Assembly: GCA_964412505.1 (NCBI GenBank)
Contig: CAYPOM010000007.1
Coordinates: 1-64,000, forward strand
DNA from: CAYLKK01 sp964412505
GTDB taxonomy: Bacteria > Pseudomonadota > Alphaproteobacteria > UBA3830 > CAYLKK01
Direction: 5' to 3'
DNA: 64,000 nt
This document shows positions 1-8,042 of this stretch, piece after piece (position 1 is the stretch's first letter; the number at the start of each line of letters is the position of its first letter). The notes beneath the pieces were generated by a model. That model was given only the letters and a program-made list of their open reading frames with translations. It ran no database searches and was not told the DNA's origin. The translations under genes were made by a program, and so were the position numbers.

Positions 1-97
1 CATACAACCCTTCCCATCCTCCAAACTACCCTCTATCTTCAATATCTTATCAAAAGATGAAAATATTATTAAAAATACAGATACAAAAAATACGCAT
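1..97 (-). pseudogene. Left-edge gene start, unknown product, apparently out of frame
   Basis: On the minus strand an ATG at 97-95 opens a frame that ends after 15 codons. If one T of the T6 run at 90-85 is skipped, the reading continues open to the window edge and begins with a hydrophobic segment (VSVFLIIFSS) followed by DKILKIEGSLEDGKGCM, which looks like an exported protein start. The long frame itself has no ATG, GTG or TTG ahead of the hydrophobic stretch. Only about 30 codons are visible and the family is not recognised. It may be a pseudogene, a slippage-dependent gene, a sequencing error in a homopolymer, or not coding at all. Confidence 0.25.
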
Positions 98-136
98 AAA
101 TGTATAATTTACTACTAATATACGGAATGTAGCAAA

Positions 137-1202
137 ATGTTTTTTTTACTTATCGCTTATTTTTGCAACAATTGCAGGATACATAGCAGCAAAATGTATA
201 AAAGTACTTACGGGATCAATATTATTTAGCCGTTTAGCATTCGCCTTAACTTTTACTTTTCCACTATCATTAAATGCAGTATCTCGATTTTTCGCACTCA
301 ATCAATACGTTTGTTTCTTCTCTTATTTTTATATAGGTTTTATATTCTATCTTTCTATAACCTATATACTTTGGATACTGTTCAACTTCATACATAAAAT
401 TGAATGTAAAAAATTTTTATCTATAGGCTTACTATTAATTTGCGTTCTATTATGTTACGGTTATAAAAACGCTGGATCTCCAATACTAAAATATATAAGA
501 ATTCCAGGTAAAAACAATTTAAAAATCTGTTTCTTATCAGATTTACACGTTGGCAATATACAAACAAAAGTCATTTTACAAAAAACAATCAAATTAATCA
601 AAAAAGCCAACCCAAATGTTGTAATTCTTGGAGGTGACACTATAGATAAATTTGCTTTTTCAACTTACAAACACGATTTTATACAGATATTTCAGCAAAT
701 TTCGACACTATACCCTACATATGCAGTTTTAGGAAATCATGAAATATATTCAGGTTTAGAAAAAAGCAGACATCTAATGAGAGAAGCAAAAATAAAACTA
801 CTCGAAGACAAAAGCATAGATATGAAAGAATACACAATCATTGGAAGGCTTGATTCATCAATCACAAATAGAAAAAGTATAGACAGAATCATCAAAGATG
901 AAATGCCAGAATGGGAAAACCACAAGCAAGACATTGTCGTTGTAGATCACAAACCAGACGGAGTGACTGAATCAATTGAAAAAGGAGTAATTCTACACCT
1001 TTCAGGACATACTCATAATGGACAACTATTCCCAATAAATTTTATAACACAAATGCTATACGGAGAAACAGGAGCACTCAAAAAAATCAAAAGCACATAC
1101 ACATATATATCTAATGGAATCGGATTTTGAGGCCCGCCATACCGTATACCATACGCCCCAGAAATCGTGGTAATAGATATATCGAAAGACACAGAGAAAT
1201 AA
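137..1202 (+). pseudogene. Calcineurin-like metallophosphoesterase (YkuE/YaeI type), broken gene
   Basis: The frame 108-1202 encodes an N-terminal hydrophobic region with about three to four membrane segments, then a metallophosphoesterase domain with all metal-binding blocks in order: SDLH (537-548), GGDTID, GNHE, a DHKPDG block and GHTHNGQ near 1008-1026. Family members act on phosphodiester or phospholipid-type substrates at the membrane. Two lesions are visible. First, there is no in-frame start; an ATG at 137 fits only if one T of the T8 run at 140-147 is skipped, giving MFFYLSLIF. Second, TGA at 1128-1130 stands where relatives have Trp in the closing GFWGPP motif; the same frame then runs on as GPPYRIPYAPEIVVIDI to TAA at 1200. 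The rest is well preserved, so the damage looks recent. A shorter product from the ATG at 777 would lack half the active site. Confidence 0.8.
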
Positions 1203-1207
1203 AACAA

Positions 1208-1282
1208 TGGCTGGGGTGGCAGGATTCGAACCTACGAATGGCGGTACCAAAAACCGCTGCCTTACCACTTGGCTACACCCCA
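1208..1282 (-). tRNA. tRNA-Gln (anticodon UUG)
   Basis: The minus strand folds into a full cloverleaf: acceptor arms TGGGGTG (1282-1276) and CACCCCA, D-arm with AAGTGGTAAGG, anticodon stem GCGGT/ACCGC with loop TTTTGGT giving anticodon UUG, and T-loop GTTCGAATC. The CCA tail is encoded (1210-1208), with discriminator G. It converges with the broken phosphoesterase gene. If this lineage lacks GlnRS, as is usual in alphaproteobacteria, this tRNA is charged by a GluRS such as the one at 4850 and then amidated by GatCAB. Confidence 0.97.
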
Positions 1283-1295
1283 AAGGATATGTTGT

Positions 1296-1324
1296 ATACT
1301 ACCAGAATCACAATCTTTTTGCAA
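1296..1324 (-). promoter_or_regulatory. Predicted sigma70 promoter for tRNA-Gln
   Basis: On the minus strand TTGCAA (1324-1319) and TAGTAT (1301-1296) are separated by 17 bases, placing a start site a few bases before the mature tRNA end at 1282. Spacing is ideal and the -35 box is good; the -10 box is moderate. Confidence 0.45.
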
Positions 1325-1534
1325 CCGTATAACGCAAATTAGAAACAGCAAATTCACTGTTATATTTTACCAATTATCTAATGCCAAAGTCTTTCAATAA
1401 TATCAAATACAAACCGATCGCCAACCATGATCTTAAATCAGTAGCTCAATATAAACAGCATAGCAAAACCGTGAATTAATTTTTTTTTAACAGTATTACC
1501 CTAGATTGATACATGTACATTTAGTGTAAATTTT

Positions 1535-1915
1535 ATGCAGGCTGAACTGTTTAAACAAAATGCAATATTAGTAACAAACGATGAATTTCAGAAGACGTTG
1601 TATGAAGACGTATTTACAGCGAATGGCTATACAACGATTGTATGTGGAACTATTACAGACGCAGTAAAAAACACTTCTCAAGATATTAGCGCGATTGTAA
1701 TAGATTGCGATAATGAAAATTATAATACATTGTGTGTTGCTATAACAAAAATAAGGCTGAAAGCGCCAAGATTACAAATTGTAGGAATTTCAATCCATCA
1801 AATAAAAGACCAAAAACTTCTTAATGCGCTTGATGAATTTTTACTTAAGCCTATACATTTAAGTAATCTTATATCAGCGTTAAATAAGGCACAATTACCA
1901 GATAACGATAACTGA
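1535..1915 (+). CDS. Response-regulator receiver-domain protein (single domain)
   Basis: The 126 residues form one CheY-like receiver fold and nothing else. Expected landmarks are present: an acidic pocket reduced to N15-D16, phospho-acceptor D57 in AIVID, S86 in VGIS at the switch Thr/Ser position, and K105 in LLKPI. There is no output domain, so it would act by protein contact, as DivK or CheY do. The acidic pocket is less acidic than normal, so phosphorylation may be weak or lost. No histidine kinase is nearby. The start ATG has no clear ribosome site but is the first in frame. The stop is TGA, rare in this window. A degenerate, pseudo-receiver role is the main alternative. Confidence 0.7.
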   Translation: MQAELFKQNAILVTNDEFQKTLYEDVFTANGYTTIVCGTITDAVKNTSQDISAIVIDCDNENYNTLCVAITKIRLKAPRLQIVGISIHQIKDQKLLNALDEFLLKPIHLSNLISALNKAQLPDNDN

Positions 1916-1958
1916 TATATACACAAAAACAAATTAAATTGAATATACCATGTTTATA

Positions 1959-2630
1959 TTAAAGTAATTCGGATGTATATTTATTAATGAACTCAACAGC
2001 TTTTTCTATACACCTATCATTGATCGAATGTTGCATATTCTCCTCTATATGAACTTCATAATTAATTTTAGATGAAGACAAAGATCTACACGAAAATTTC
2101 ATATTTTCTATTGGTAGCACGTTATCTTTCCTTCCATGTATTATCAATACATTAGTAATTGGGCGATCGTTAATAACTTTATCGTCAACTAAAACCCCAG
2201 AAAACGATATGACGCATCCTACGTTATTTTTTAACCCAACGTGCAAAGCCATCATCGCCCCCTGAGAGAAGCCAGCCAAAATTATATTTTTCATATTAAA
2301 CGACTGCTTCCTTGTCATGATTTTGTTTATGTATTCCTCTAATTTCGCTGTAGGCACTGCTATTCTTTCTTTCCACTTATTTAACGTATTCTTTTGGCAT
2401 TCTTGAGTTCTAAACAATGAACTGCATTCATCGACAGTTAATGGGAACCACATTCTACAATTAGGTCCATCTAACTCTTCAAATGCATCTAACACATGTA
2501 TTTCTACGTTATTACATTGGTCAGAAATATGCATAGCTAAATCTTTAAAATCCTCCGATGACGTTCCAAAGCCATGCATCATGATTAAAGCAACTTTAGC
2601 AACTCCTTTCGCATTAATTACAAATGACAT
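1959..2630 (-). CDS. Alpha/beta-hydrolase, phospholipase/carboxylesterase family
   Basis: The 223-residue protein matches the small carboxylesterase/lysophospholipase family (Abhydrolase_2). The nucleophile elbow GFSQGA puts Ser at 122, the acid is D169 in GRKDN, and the base is H201 in MQHS; the oxyanion strand IMMHGFG is at 16-22. No signal peptide is seen, so it should be cytoplasmic, hydrolysing short acyl esters or lysophospholipids. It is followed toward lower coordinates by the convergent receiver gene, and it is separated from the usher-like gene upstream by a terminator, so it probably has its own promoter. The substrate cannot be told from sequence. Confidence 0.85.
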   Translation of the reverse strand: MSFVINAKGVAKVALIMMHGFGTSSEDFKDLAMHISDQCNNVEIHVLDAFEELDGPNCRMWFPLTVDECSSLFRTQECQKNTLNKWKERIAVPTAKLEEYINKIMTRKQSFNMKNIILAGFSQGAMMALHVGLKNNVGCVISFSGVLVDDKVINDRPITNVLIIHGRKDNVLPIENMKFSCRSLSSSKINYEVHIEENMQHSINDRCIEKAVEFINKYTSELL

Positions 2631-2640
2631 AAATTTATTC

Positions 2641-2668
2641 CATAAAAAGAGGCTTATTTTAAAGCCTC
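2641..2668 (-). terminator. Rho-independent terminator after the usher-like gene
   Basis: On the minus strand a 7-bp stem GAGGCTT/AAGCCTC with a 6-base loop is followed directly by TTTTTATG. It lies 25 bases past the stop of the usher-like gene and just before the esterase start. Confidence 0.8.
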
Positions 2669-2692
2669 AATTACCAATAATATTTCCAAAAA

Positions 2693-4663
2693 CTACTTGT
2701 TATGACTTTTCGAATGGTCTACAAGATAATGCGTCTTCTTGAATGCCGAAAACTTACCATTGCTGAAACATGTATTAAACAATATGCGCTGTTTGTTGGT
2801 GTGTCCATATTTTTCTGTTCTGGCGGCTCTCTGAATTATGCTCTGATCAACACGGATATCTAACCAATCCCTCTTGTACTGGAACTTCCAAGCGATAGCT
2901 TTTCTCTTATGTGCGCCATTATACAACGTAGGAGAAAATTCCAACTCCAATCCTTTAACTTTTTTAGGTTTGTAATTTAGGCAGTACCAGCTGATCCTTT
3001 CGGCATCATAATCATACGAGTTTGAAAATTCTATTTCATCTGTTACTTTATAACATAAAGCAACATACATCCTTCTAACCAGGTTTCTAAGGTATGCGAC
3101 TTTCGCTTTTTCTTGTATACCTCCACGCTTTGTCAATCCCAACCCAAATGCAATATTAAGTTTGTTTGATGCTACAAAATCGAAACATATATCATACGAA
3201 CGTGTTTTAACGCTATCTAACCAAACAATATCATAAGCAAGACCTATCCCAAGCTTTTCAAAAATTCTCACCGGTAAATAGCGAATATTTAGCCTAGTTT
3301 TGCGCGACTCGCCGTATACTGCATTTAATATAGTTTCTGAATTTGACTCAATAGCCTTAGTATATTCAAGCAAGCACTCATAAGCGTTTACATAGCTCCG
3401 CCCTAAATTGCTGTATCCTTTGCTAGCTATATTAACAAATATATCAAAAGAACCTAAAGGAGTTTCTTTAGGCCTAAAATAAAATTCATAAGTCGCTCCA
3501 TTTCTTGTAGCCAACCCATCTTTAAATTCCCTTTCGTCTGAGTTAGAGCTAAATCCAACGCTGTTATTTATTAAACCAATATTTGTATCAATAGAAGTTC
3601 CAAGTAATGCAATTAAATTTTTCTTGTACGTCTGTACAGCGGCAGACATTGTAATGTTATCGGACACCCCTCTCTTGATTGCTGCATTCATCGTTATTTC
3701 ATGCTCATGGTTGTTTCTATACGGATCCAAACTATAGAATTTTCTCGGGGCAGCAGCATAAAATTCAAAAGCATAATCTCCATTTTTCAATGTCTTCTTA
3801 TCTGCATGCATATCAATAACAAACGTGTAACTTCTGTTAATTTGATCAGCTATTTTAACTTCGCATCCATCCCATACTCTAGCTTCTGGCGCGAGATCAA
3901 ATATTGAATATATACCAGAATTTAAAATGGTCGTTTGAATTGTAGAGCCATTTTTTTTGATCTCAACCTTTGATGGATAATGTATGATTATTGGCGTTTG
4001 AGTATTGATTACGAGCTTTTTGTTTTCGACAGAATAATTGCTCCTGTAAATAGAAATACCTGCTCCAGGAATTCCTTGCATTGGCCCAAACGTTAACATA
4101 GGTGAAATATCACCACAAGAAACCACATACCCGTTTTTGTGATTATTATATCTAAGTTTGCTCCACCCGCGTTTTACATCATTCTTTTGAAGATTTCTTA
4201 TTAACTCAGGTTTGCATCCATTAGCATTTACTTGAGCTAGAGGGGAATTACCAGCTAAAGGTCCGATAAACGACTCAGATCTTCCAATGATTTGATCAGC
4301 ACACAAAGAAAAATTTCCGAAATTAACAACTGGAGTTACTCCGACCGCACTGTAATTTTTTGGTCCCCAACAATAGTCATTTTCTCTTACATGCTGACAA
4401 GTAAAATTCACAAAATAGTCTGGAGTACATTCACTAGGCTCATTTGATATTTCAGGCTTTTCTATTTGTTCAGGATAATCGTTCACTATTTTTCCAGATT
4501 CTGCGACACTCCCTGCAAATGTACAGACCACATACGAACAACAAAGTAATGCAAAATTGATACGACAACAAACCTTTGAAAAAGATATACTTCTCTCACT
4601 CACTAGATGACCAAAAATAATTATGGTCGATATATACACTGTTATTTGTAAATATGCAAGCAC
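2693..4663 (-). CDS. Fimbrial-usher-like outer-membrane protein
   Basis: The 656-residue protein has a hydrophobic N-terminus (about residues 30-55) that can serve as a signal sequence, then a Cys-containing region, a beta-rich middle and a beta-rich C-terminal half. The middle reads like a chaperone-usher barrel: a GPMQGIPGAGISIYRS stretch, then the plug-like run VEIKKNGSTIQTT with YSIFDLAP, which parallels the V-x-QNG..I.....G.F.I.DL pattern of FimD/PapC-type ushers, then alternating strands. Ushers secrete and assemble pilin subunits through the outer membrane. It is shorter than a normal usher (about 800-850) and no chaperone or pilin gene is in the window. The called start is GTG at 4663; a GTG a little downstream (MSERSISFSKV) is also possible. 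The assignment is by pattern only. Confidence 0.5.
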   Translation of the reverse strand: MLAYLQITVYISTIIIFGHLVSERSISFSKVCCRINFALLCCSYVVCTFAGSVAESGKIVNDYPEQIEKPEISNEPSECTPDYFVNFTCQHVRENDYCWGPKNYSAVGVTPVVNFGNFSLCADQIIGRSESFIGPLAGNSPLAQVNANGCKPELIRNLQKNDVKRGWSKLRYNNHKNGYVVSCGDISPMLTFGPMQGIPGAGISIYRSNYSVENKKLVINTQTPIIIHYPSKVEIKKNGSTIQTTILNSGIYSIFDLAPEARVWDGCEVKIADQINRSYTFVIDMHADKKTLKNGDYAFEFYAAAPRKFYSLDPYRNNHEHEITMNAAIKRGVSDNITMSAAVQTYKKNLIALLGTSIDTNIGLINNSVGFSSNSDEREFKDGLATRNGATYEFYFRPKETPLGSFDIFVNIASKGYSNLGRSYVNAYECLLEYTKAIESNSETILNAVYGESRKTRLNIRYLPVRIFEKLGIGLAYDIVWLDSVKTRSYDICFDFVASNKLNIAFGLGLTKRGGIQEKAKVAYLRNLVRRMYVALCYKVTDEIEFSNSYDYDAERISWYCLNYKPKKVKGLELEFSPTLYNGAHKRKAIAWKFQYKRDWLDIRVDQSIIQRAARTEKYGHTNKQRILFNTCFSNGKFSAFKKTHYLVDHSKSHNK

Positions 4664-4709
4664 ATTTTTAAAAAATTGACCATGTGCAGAGTAAAAACAG
4701 AATTCGAAC

Positions 4710-4737
4710 GATATACTGATAAGTAGAGGTCATACAA
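4710..4737 (-). promoter_or_regulatory. Possible promoter of the usher-like gene
   Basis: On the minus strand TTGTAT (4737-4732) and TATATC (4715-4710) are 16 bases apart, about 45 bases ahead of the GTG at 4663. The pattern is moderate and the region is AT-rich. Confidence 0.3.
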
Positions 4738-4799
4738 TTCAATATTTCATTTGACACGTATTTTAAATTTGTCGGAACATTTTTCGCTATCATTATAGT

Positions 4800-4828
4800 T
4801 TGAGATTTTTGTATTATGAGCATATAAT
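4800..4828 (+). promoter_or_regulatory. Predicted sigma70 promoter of gltX
   Basis: TTGAGA (4800-4805) and a perfect TATAAT (4823-4828) are 17 bases apart. The start site would be near 4835, giving a leader of only about 15 bases before the ATG at 4850 and no Shine-Dalgarno sequence. Confidence 0.65.
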
Positions 4829-4849
4829 GTAAAAAATTTTGGTTTAAGT

Positions 4850-6205
4850 ATGTCTGTGAAAGTTAGATTTGCTCCATCTCCAACTGGAGTTCTACATGTT
4901 GGTAATATAAGAATAGCAATTTTAAATTACATTTTTGCCAGAAAGAATAGTGGGATTTTTTTGTTAAGAATAGATGACACAGATTCGCAAAGATCGCAAA
5001 AAGTATATGAAGAACAGATAGTGCGAGATATGCGCTGGCTTGGTTTAAGTTACGATGAATATGCTGTTCAATCACAAAACTTGAATAGCTACACAGACGC
5101 GTTTGAACTACTAAAAGAAAGAAAATTAGTTTATCCATGTTTTGAAACACAGCAAGAACTTGAACTAGCTAGAAAATTGCAACTAGCAAACAAACAACCT
5201 CCCATATATAAACGAAAATTCCTATCGGAAGATGAAATCGAGAAAAAATTTAGAAATGGCGATCCGGTACACTGGCGTTTTTCTCTAGATCGCAATATTA
5301 CAGAAAAATGGGATGATATGATTCACGGTGATATAGGGGTAAAAATAAATTCGATAAGTGACCCGGTAATAATAAAACCTGACGGCTCATACACGTATAC
5401 ATTTGCATCTGTAGTCGATGACATTAATCTCGGAATTACTCACATTATTAGAGGAGACGATCATATCACAAATACTGGAGCGCAAATACAGCTATTTAAG
5501 GCATTATCAGGTAGCTTTCCTGTTTTTGGGCATGTTCCTTTAATGACTGCATCAGATGGAGAAGAGGTTTCGAAGAGAAAATCGTCTAAATATAGTATAT
5601 GCGCGTTGATGGAAAATGGCGTTGAACCAATGGCGATATGGAGTGTTCTAGCTAGCATTTCTGGAGCATATCAGTATGAAGATGGAGACACATTCAGTTC
5701 TGTAATCGAAAAATTCGATTTTTCTAAAATAGCTTTGTCATCTTCAAAATTCGATTTGCAAAATGTATATAATATGTCCAAAAAAATTACTGCTACATAT
5801 AGCTATAAAGATGTCGCAGATAGAATAACAGACATATTAGGTAGTTTAAACTTGGATTTAGATGAAAGCGCATTACAGCTTTTTTGGGATTCGATAAAGA
5901 GTAATATAAGTTCGATTTATGATGCTAAAAAATGGGCAGAAATATGTTATTTAGATTCAGCGGTTGACTATGCAACAGATGACAAAGAATTTGCTGCCAT
6001 TTTGTATGATTCATTCACTTTGACTAGCTCATGGGATGATTTTATAGCAGACTTAAAGAAAAAAACTAACAGACGCGGTAAAGCGTTATTTCATGAAATT
6101 CGCTTAATCCTTACTGGAGAAGACTGTGGGCCTGAGTTAAAACATTTGTACGAGATAATTCCAAATGATTTAATTCGCAGCAGGATTCGTAAATCTTGCA
6201 GTTAA
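4850..6205 (+). CDS. gltX: Glutamyl-tRNA synthetase
   Basis: A class I glutamyl-tRNA synthetase of 451 residues, normal length for the bacterial form. The N-terminal Rossmann fold opens with RFAPSPTG and the HIGH-equivalent HVGN at 16-19; the ATP loop KMSKS-equivalent is VSKRK at 240-244; VDDINLGITHIIRGDDH is the conserved mid-domain block. It ligates Glu to tRNA-Glu. Alphaproteobacteria often carry two GltX paralogs, one of which charges tRNA-Gln for the GatCAB pathway; which type this is cannot be decided here, though a tRNA-Gln(UUG) lies 3.5 kb upstream. It has its own strong promoter and a very short leader without a ribosome site. Confidence 0.96.
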   Translation: MSVKVRFAPSPTGVLHVGNIRIAILNYIFARKNSGIFLLRIDDTDSQRSQKVYEEQIVRDMRWLGLSYDEYAVQSQNLNSYTDAFELLKERKLVYPCFETQQELELARKLQLANKQPPIYKRKFLSEDEIEKKFRNGDPVHWRFSLDRNITEKWDDMIHGDIGVKINSISDPVIIKPDGSYTYTFASVVDDINLGITHIIRGDDHITNTGAQIQLFKALSGSFPVFGHVPLMTASDGEEVSKRKSSKYSICALMENGVEPMAIWSVLASISGAYQYEDGDTFSSVIEKFDFSKIALSSSKFDLQNVYNMSKKITATYSYKDVADRITDILGSLNLDLDESALQLFWDSIKSNISSIYDAKKWAEICYLDSAVDYATDDKEFAAILYDSFTLTSSWDDFIADLKKKTNRRGKALFHEIRLILTGEDCGPELKHLYEIIPNDLIRSRIRKSCS

Positions 6206-6272
6206 AGTAACCAATCCTAATGACTTTAATGACCTGTTCGTTTTAGAAGGAAAGAAGTTCTTAACCTACAAC

Positions 6273-6281
6273 TGTTATAAT
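6273..6281 (+). promoter_or_regulatory. Extended -10 promoter element
   Basis: TGTTATAAT is a perfect TATAAT box with the TGn extension, 27 bases ahead of the ATG at 6309. No good -35 box is seen at 16-18 bases. A nearly identical ACTGTTATATT string occurs at 8022-8032 before the gene at 8043. Confidence 0.35.
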
Positions 6282-6308
6282 CATCGTAGGGTTTGATGAT
6301 TTAATAAT

Positions 6309-6947
6309 ATGAGATTGAAACAGCTACTAATTGGATTGTATGGAATTTGTTGTGTGCTTCTTTTTTGTATTATAAAAGAATATGTATATTGCAAAACATT
6401 ACTTCCTAATGCAGCTATTTTTATGCTATTAGTTTTAATTTCTCCTACATTTTTTGCTTTATCTATATTGCAAGATATTGTGCACAGTTATAAACGGCTC
6501 ATTATCGCTAATTCAATTTTTGTTTTGCTCTTATTTCCTTACATTCAATATGTGAAATTTGATAGCGATTTATTTGCATGCTCATTTTTTGTCTTTTACG
6601 GAGCCATATTTTGTATGGATAAAAAATCGTCAGAACATATAGTAGAAATATGCATCGATTTAAATAAAGAAAAATTGAAGTTTCCGAAAATAACAGAGCA
6701 AGTTTTACTAAATATTGCTAAAAATATTGGAGCATATGCAGAGATAAACGAACAATGCAATTCTGTAAAAATAGTTTTTAAACATATCCTTTCTGGTTGT
6801 TTTTACAGCATAACAGCTAAAATAAAAAATGAAATTTTATACATCAAAGGTCACTCAGACGATATAAAACGTTTCAGCTCGAAGATCATAGATAAAACGA
6901 GAGCCGAAACGTTAGTGGACATATCTCAACCAATTAAAGAAGAGTAA
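6309..6947 (+). CDS. Unrecognised membrane protein with cytoplasmic C-terminal domain
   Basis: No family is recognised. The 212-residue protein has three to four hydrophobic segments in the first 105 residues (around 5-22, 37-53, 66-80 and 89-102), then a soluble, mixed-charge domain of about 105 residues (IVEICIDLNKEK onward). This layout of a membrane anchor plus a small alpha/beta domain suggests a sensor or scaffold but nothing firmer. It is followed after 5 bases by another membrane-protein gene, so the two are probably co-transcribed from the element at 6273. Composition is like the neighbours. Confidence 0.65.
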   Translation: MRLKQLLIGLYGICCVLLFCIIKEYVYCKTLLPNAAIFMLLVLISPTFFALSILQDIVHSYKRLIIANSIFVLLLFPYIQYVKFDSDLFACSFFVFYGAIFCMDKKSSEHIVEICIDLNKEKLKFPKITEQVLLNIAKNIGAYAEINEQCNSVKIVFKHILSGCFYSITAKIKNEILYIKGHSDDIKRFSSKIIDKTRAETLVDISQPIKEE

Positions 6948-6952
6948 GTAAA

Positions 6953-7285
6953 ATGAATAGAAATATTATACCAAAATCTTGCAATCCATTCCGTTGGAAC
7001 GACAAAAACCACATTTCGCACTTTCTTCCAAATTTAATTTTTATTATCGTATTTTTTGTCTTAACGCCTATAGCATTTTTCGTATATATTCTCTTATACA
7101 GATATATGGTTATTAAAATATATGGGAACGAACAAATGAACAAAGCACTTGTAAAATGGTTAAAATTCATAAAATTTTTTAATTATTCGTTCTATATAGT
7201 ACTATCGTTTGTTATAATCCTTACATTGTCTGGTTCCTTTGTCATACTTGATACATGCATTATGAAGTATTTAAATTTACTTTAA
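6953..7285 (+). CDS. Small two-helix membrane protein, unknown
   Basis: No family is recognised. The 110-residue product has a polar N-terminus rich in Asn, two strong membrane helices (about 28-50 and 79-102) and a basic loop between them. It starts 5 bases after the 212-residue membrane protein, which suggests an operon, and ends 15 bases from a convergent small-protein pair. The short spacing and the helix pattern favour a real gene. Confidence 0.6.
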   Translation: MNRNIIPKSCNPFRWNDKNHISHFLPNLIFIIVFFVLTPIAFFVYILLYRYMVIKIYGNEQMNKALVKWLKFIKFFNYSFYIVLSFVIILTLSGSFVILDTCIMKYLNLL

Positions 7286-7300
7286 AATGTCAGTTGGAAA

Positions 7301-7507
7301 TTATCTAAAAAATTTTCTCCATTTTTTAAATTTTAAAAAGCCAGCTACATACCAGCTCATAACTAATACAGACAAAACAATGTTGAGAAACAACTTGTGC
7401 GTTACTATTATATATATTTTGTCAGGAATGAACATTCGCCAATTTACATAATAGCAAATCTTCATCATAAACAATACAAAAATACCATCAAACAATTTTT
7501 TAATCAT
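7301..7507 (-). CDS. Small membrane protein, unknown
   Basis: A 68-residue product with one or two hydrophobic helices (about 5-18 and 41-59) and a basic C-terminus (KFKKWRKFF). Its ATG overlaps the TGA of the gene before it by the ATGA arrangement (7507-7504), a classic sign of coupled translation; this is the best evidence that both are real. No homology is recognised. Confidence 0.5.
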   Translation of the reverse strand: MIKKLFDGIFVLFMMKICYYVNWRMFIPDKIYIIVTHKLFLNIVLSVLVMSWYVAGFLKFKKWRKFFR

Positions 7508-7845
7508 AATATGCCAACAATAATTAAACAGCTACTTAATATGTAGATAACATTCAACATTATCCTTAAATAATATATCCGAAAAAAGAATGCACACACA
7601 AAAATAACGCTAAAAAGGTGATACAAAAAATAGCACGTACTGTCAGTGCCTTTATCAAAAGGCCACCAATAATTACTCCAAATTTCTAATAGAACGAATA
7701 TTACTAAAAAGATACGAGCCATCGCAAACTTGCGCACACTCGTACGAAATTTACGCTTCTTGCTATCCCTCATATTTTTAACTGCGAGGTCGATATGACA
7801 TCTTTTGCTGCAATGCTTAGGATATTTTGTATTCTTGCTCACCAT
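7504..7845 (-). CDS. Small membrane protein with basic N-terminus, unknown
   Basis: The 113-residue product has a very basic N-terminus with paired Cys residues (CSKRC near 12-16) and then three hydrophobic stretches (about 43-60, 70-90 and 95-113). The ATG at 7845 has a good ribosome site (GTGAGG about 6 bases upstream). It is translationally coupled to the 68-residue gene downstream. The family is not recognised. The arginine/lysine-rich start could be a cytoplasmic nucleic-acid- or lipid-contacting tail, which is inference. Confidence 0.55.
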   Translation of the reverse strand: MVSKNTKYPKHCSKRCHIDLAVKNMRDSKKRKFRTSVRKFAMARIFLVIFVLLEIWSNYWWPFDKGTDSTCYFLYHLFSVIFVCAFFFRIYYLRIMLNVIYILSSCLIIVGIL

Positions 7846-7985
7846 ATTAACCTCACTTCACTATGCCATTTAGTTTTGAGTATTTTTTTAATACTTGTAA
7901 TCGCATCTACATAACCATTATTTACATGCTAGTAAATTTTAAAATAGCAATGAAAAGAGTTATTTTTTGCAATTGGACAATAAAT

Positions 7986-8014
7986 TTGACAGCGATCGCT
8001 ATAGCCCACATAAT
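7986..8014 (+). promoter_or_regulatory. Predicted sigma70 promoter with embedded palindrome
   Basis: A consensus TTGACA (7986-7991) and CATAAT (8009-8014) are 17 bases apart, about 28 bases before the ATG at 8043. The spacer begins with a perfect 10-base palindrome, AGCGATCGCT (7991-8000), which could be an operator. Confidence 0.55.
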
Positions 8015-8042
8015 ATAATTAAACTGTTATATTATTGCTATA

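Noticed and set aside
1128..1130. UGA recoded as Trp (alternative genetic code)
   Set aside because: TGG encodes Trp throughout the intact genes, no other long gene has an in-frame TGA, and TGA ends rlpA, murG and the receiver gene. The single TGA fits a damaged gene better.
1056..1342. Open frames on both strands over the tRNA-Gln
   Set aside because: The peptides (for example GWQDSNLRMAVPKTAALPLG) are translations of the tRNA itself, a common false call.
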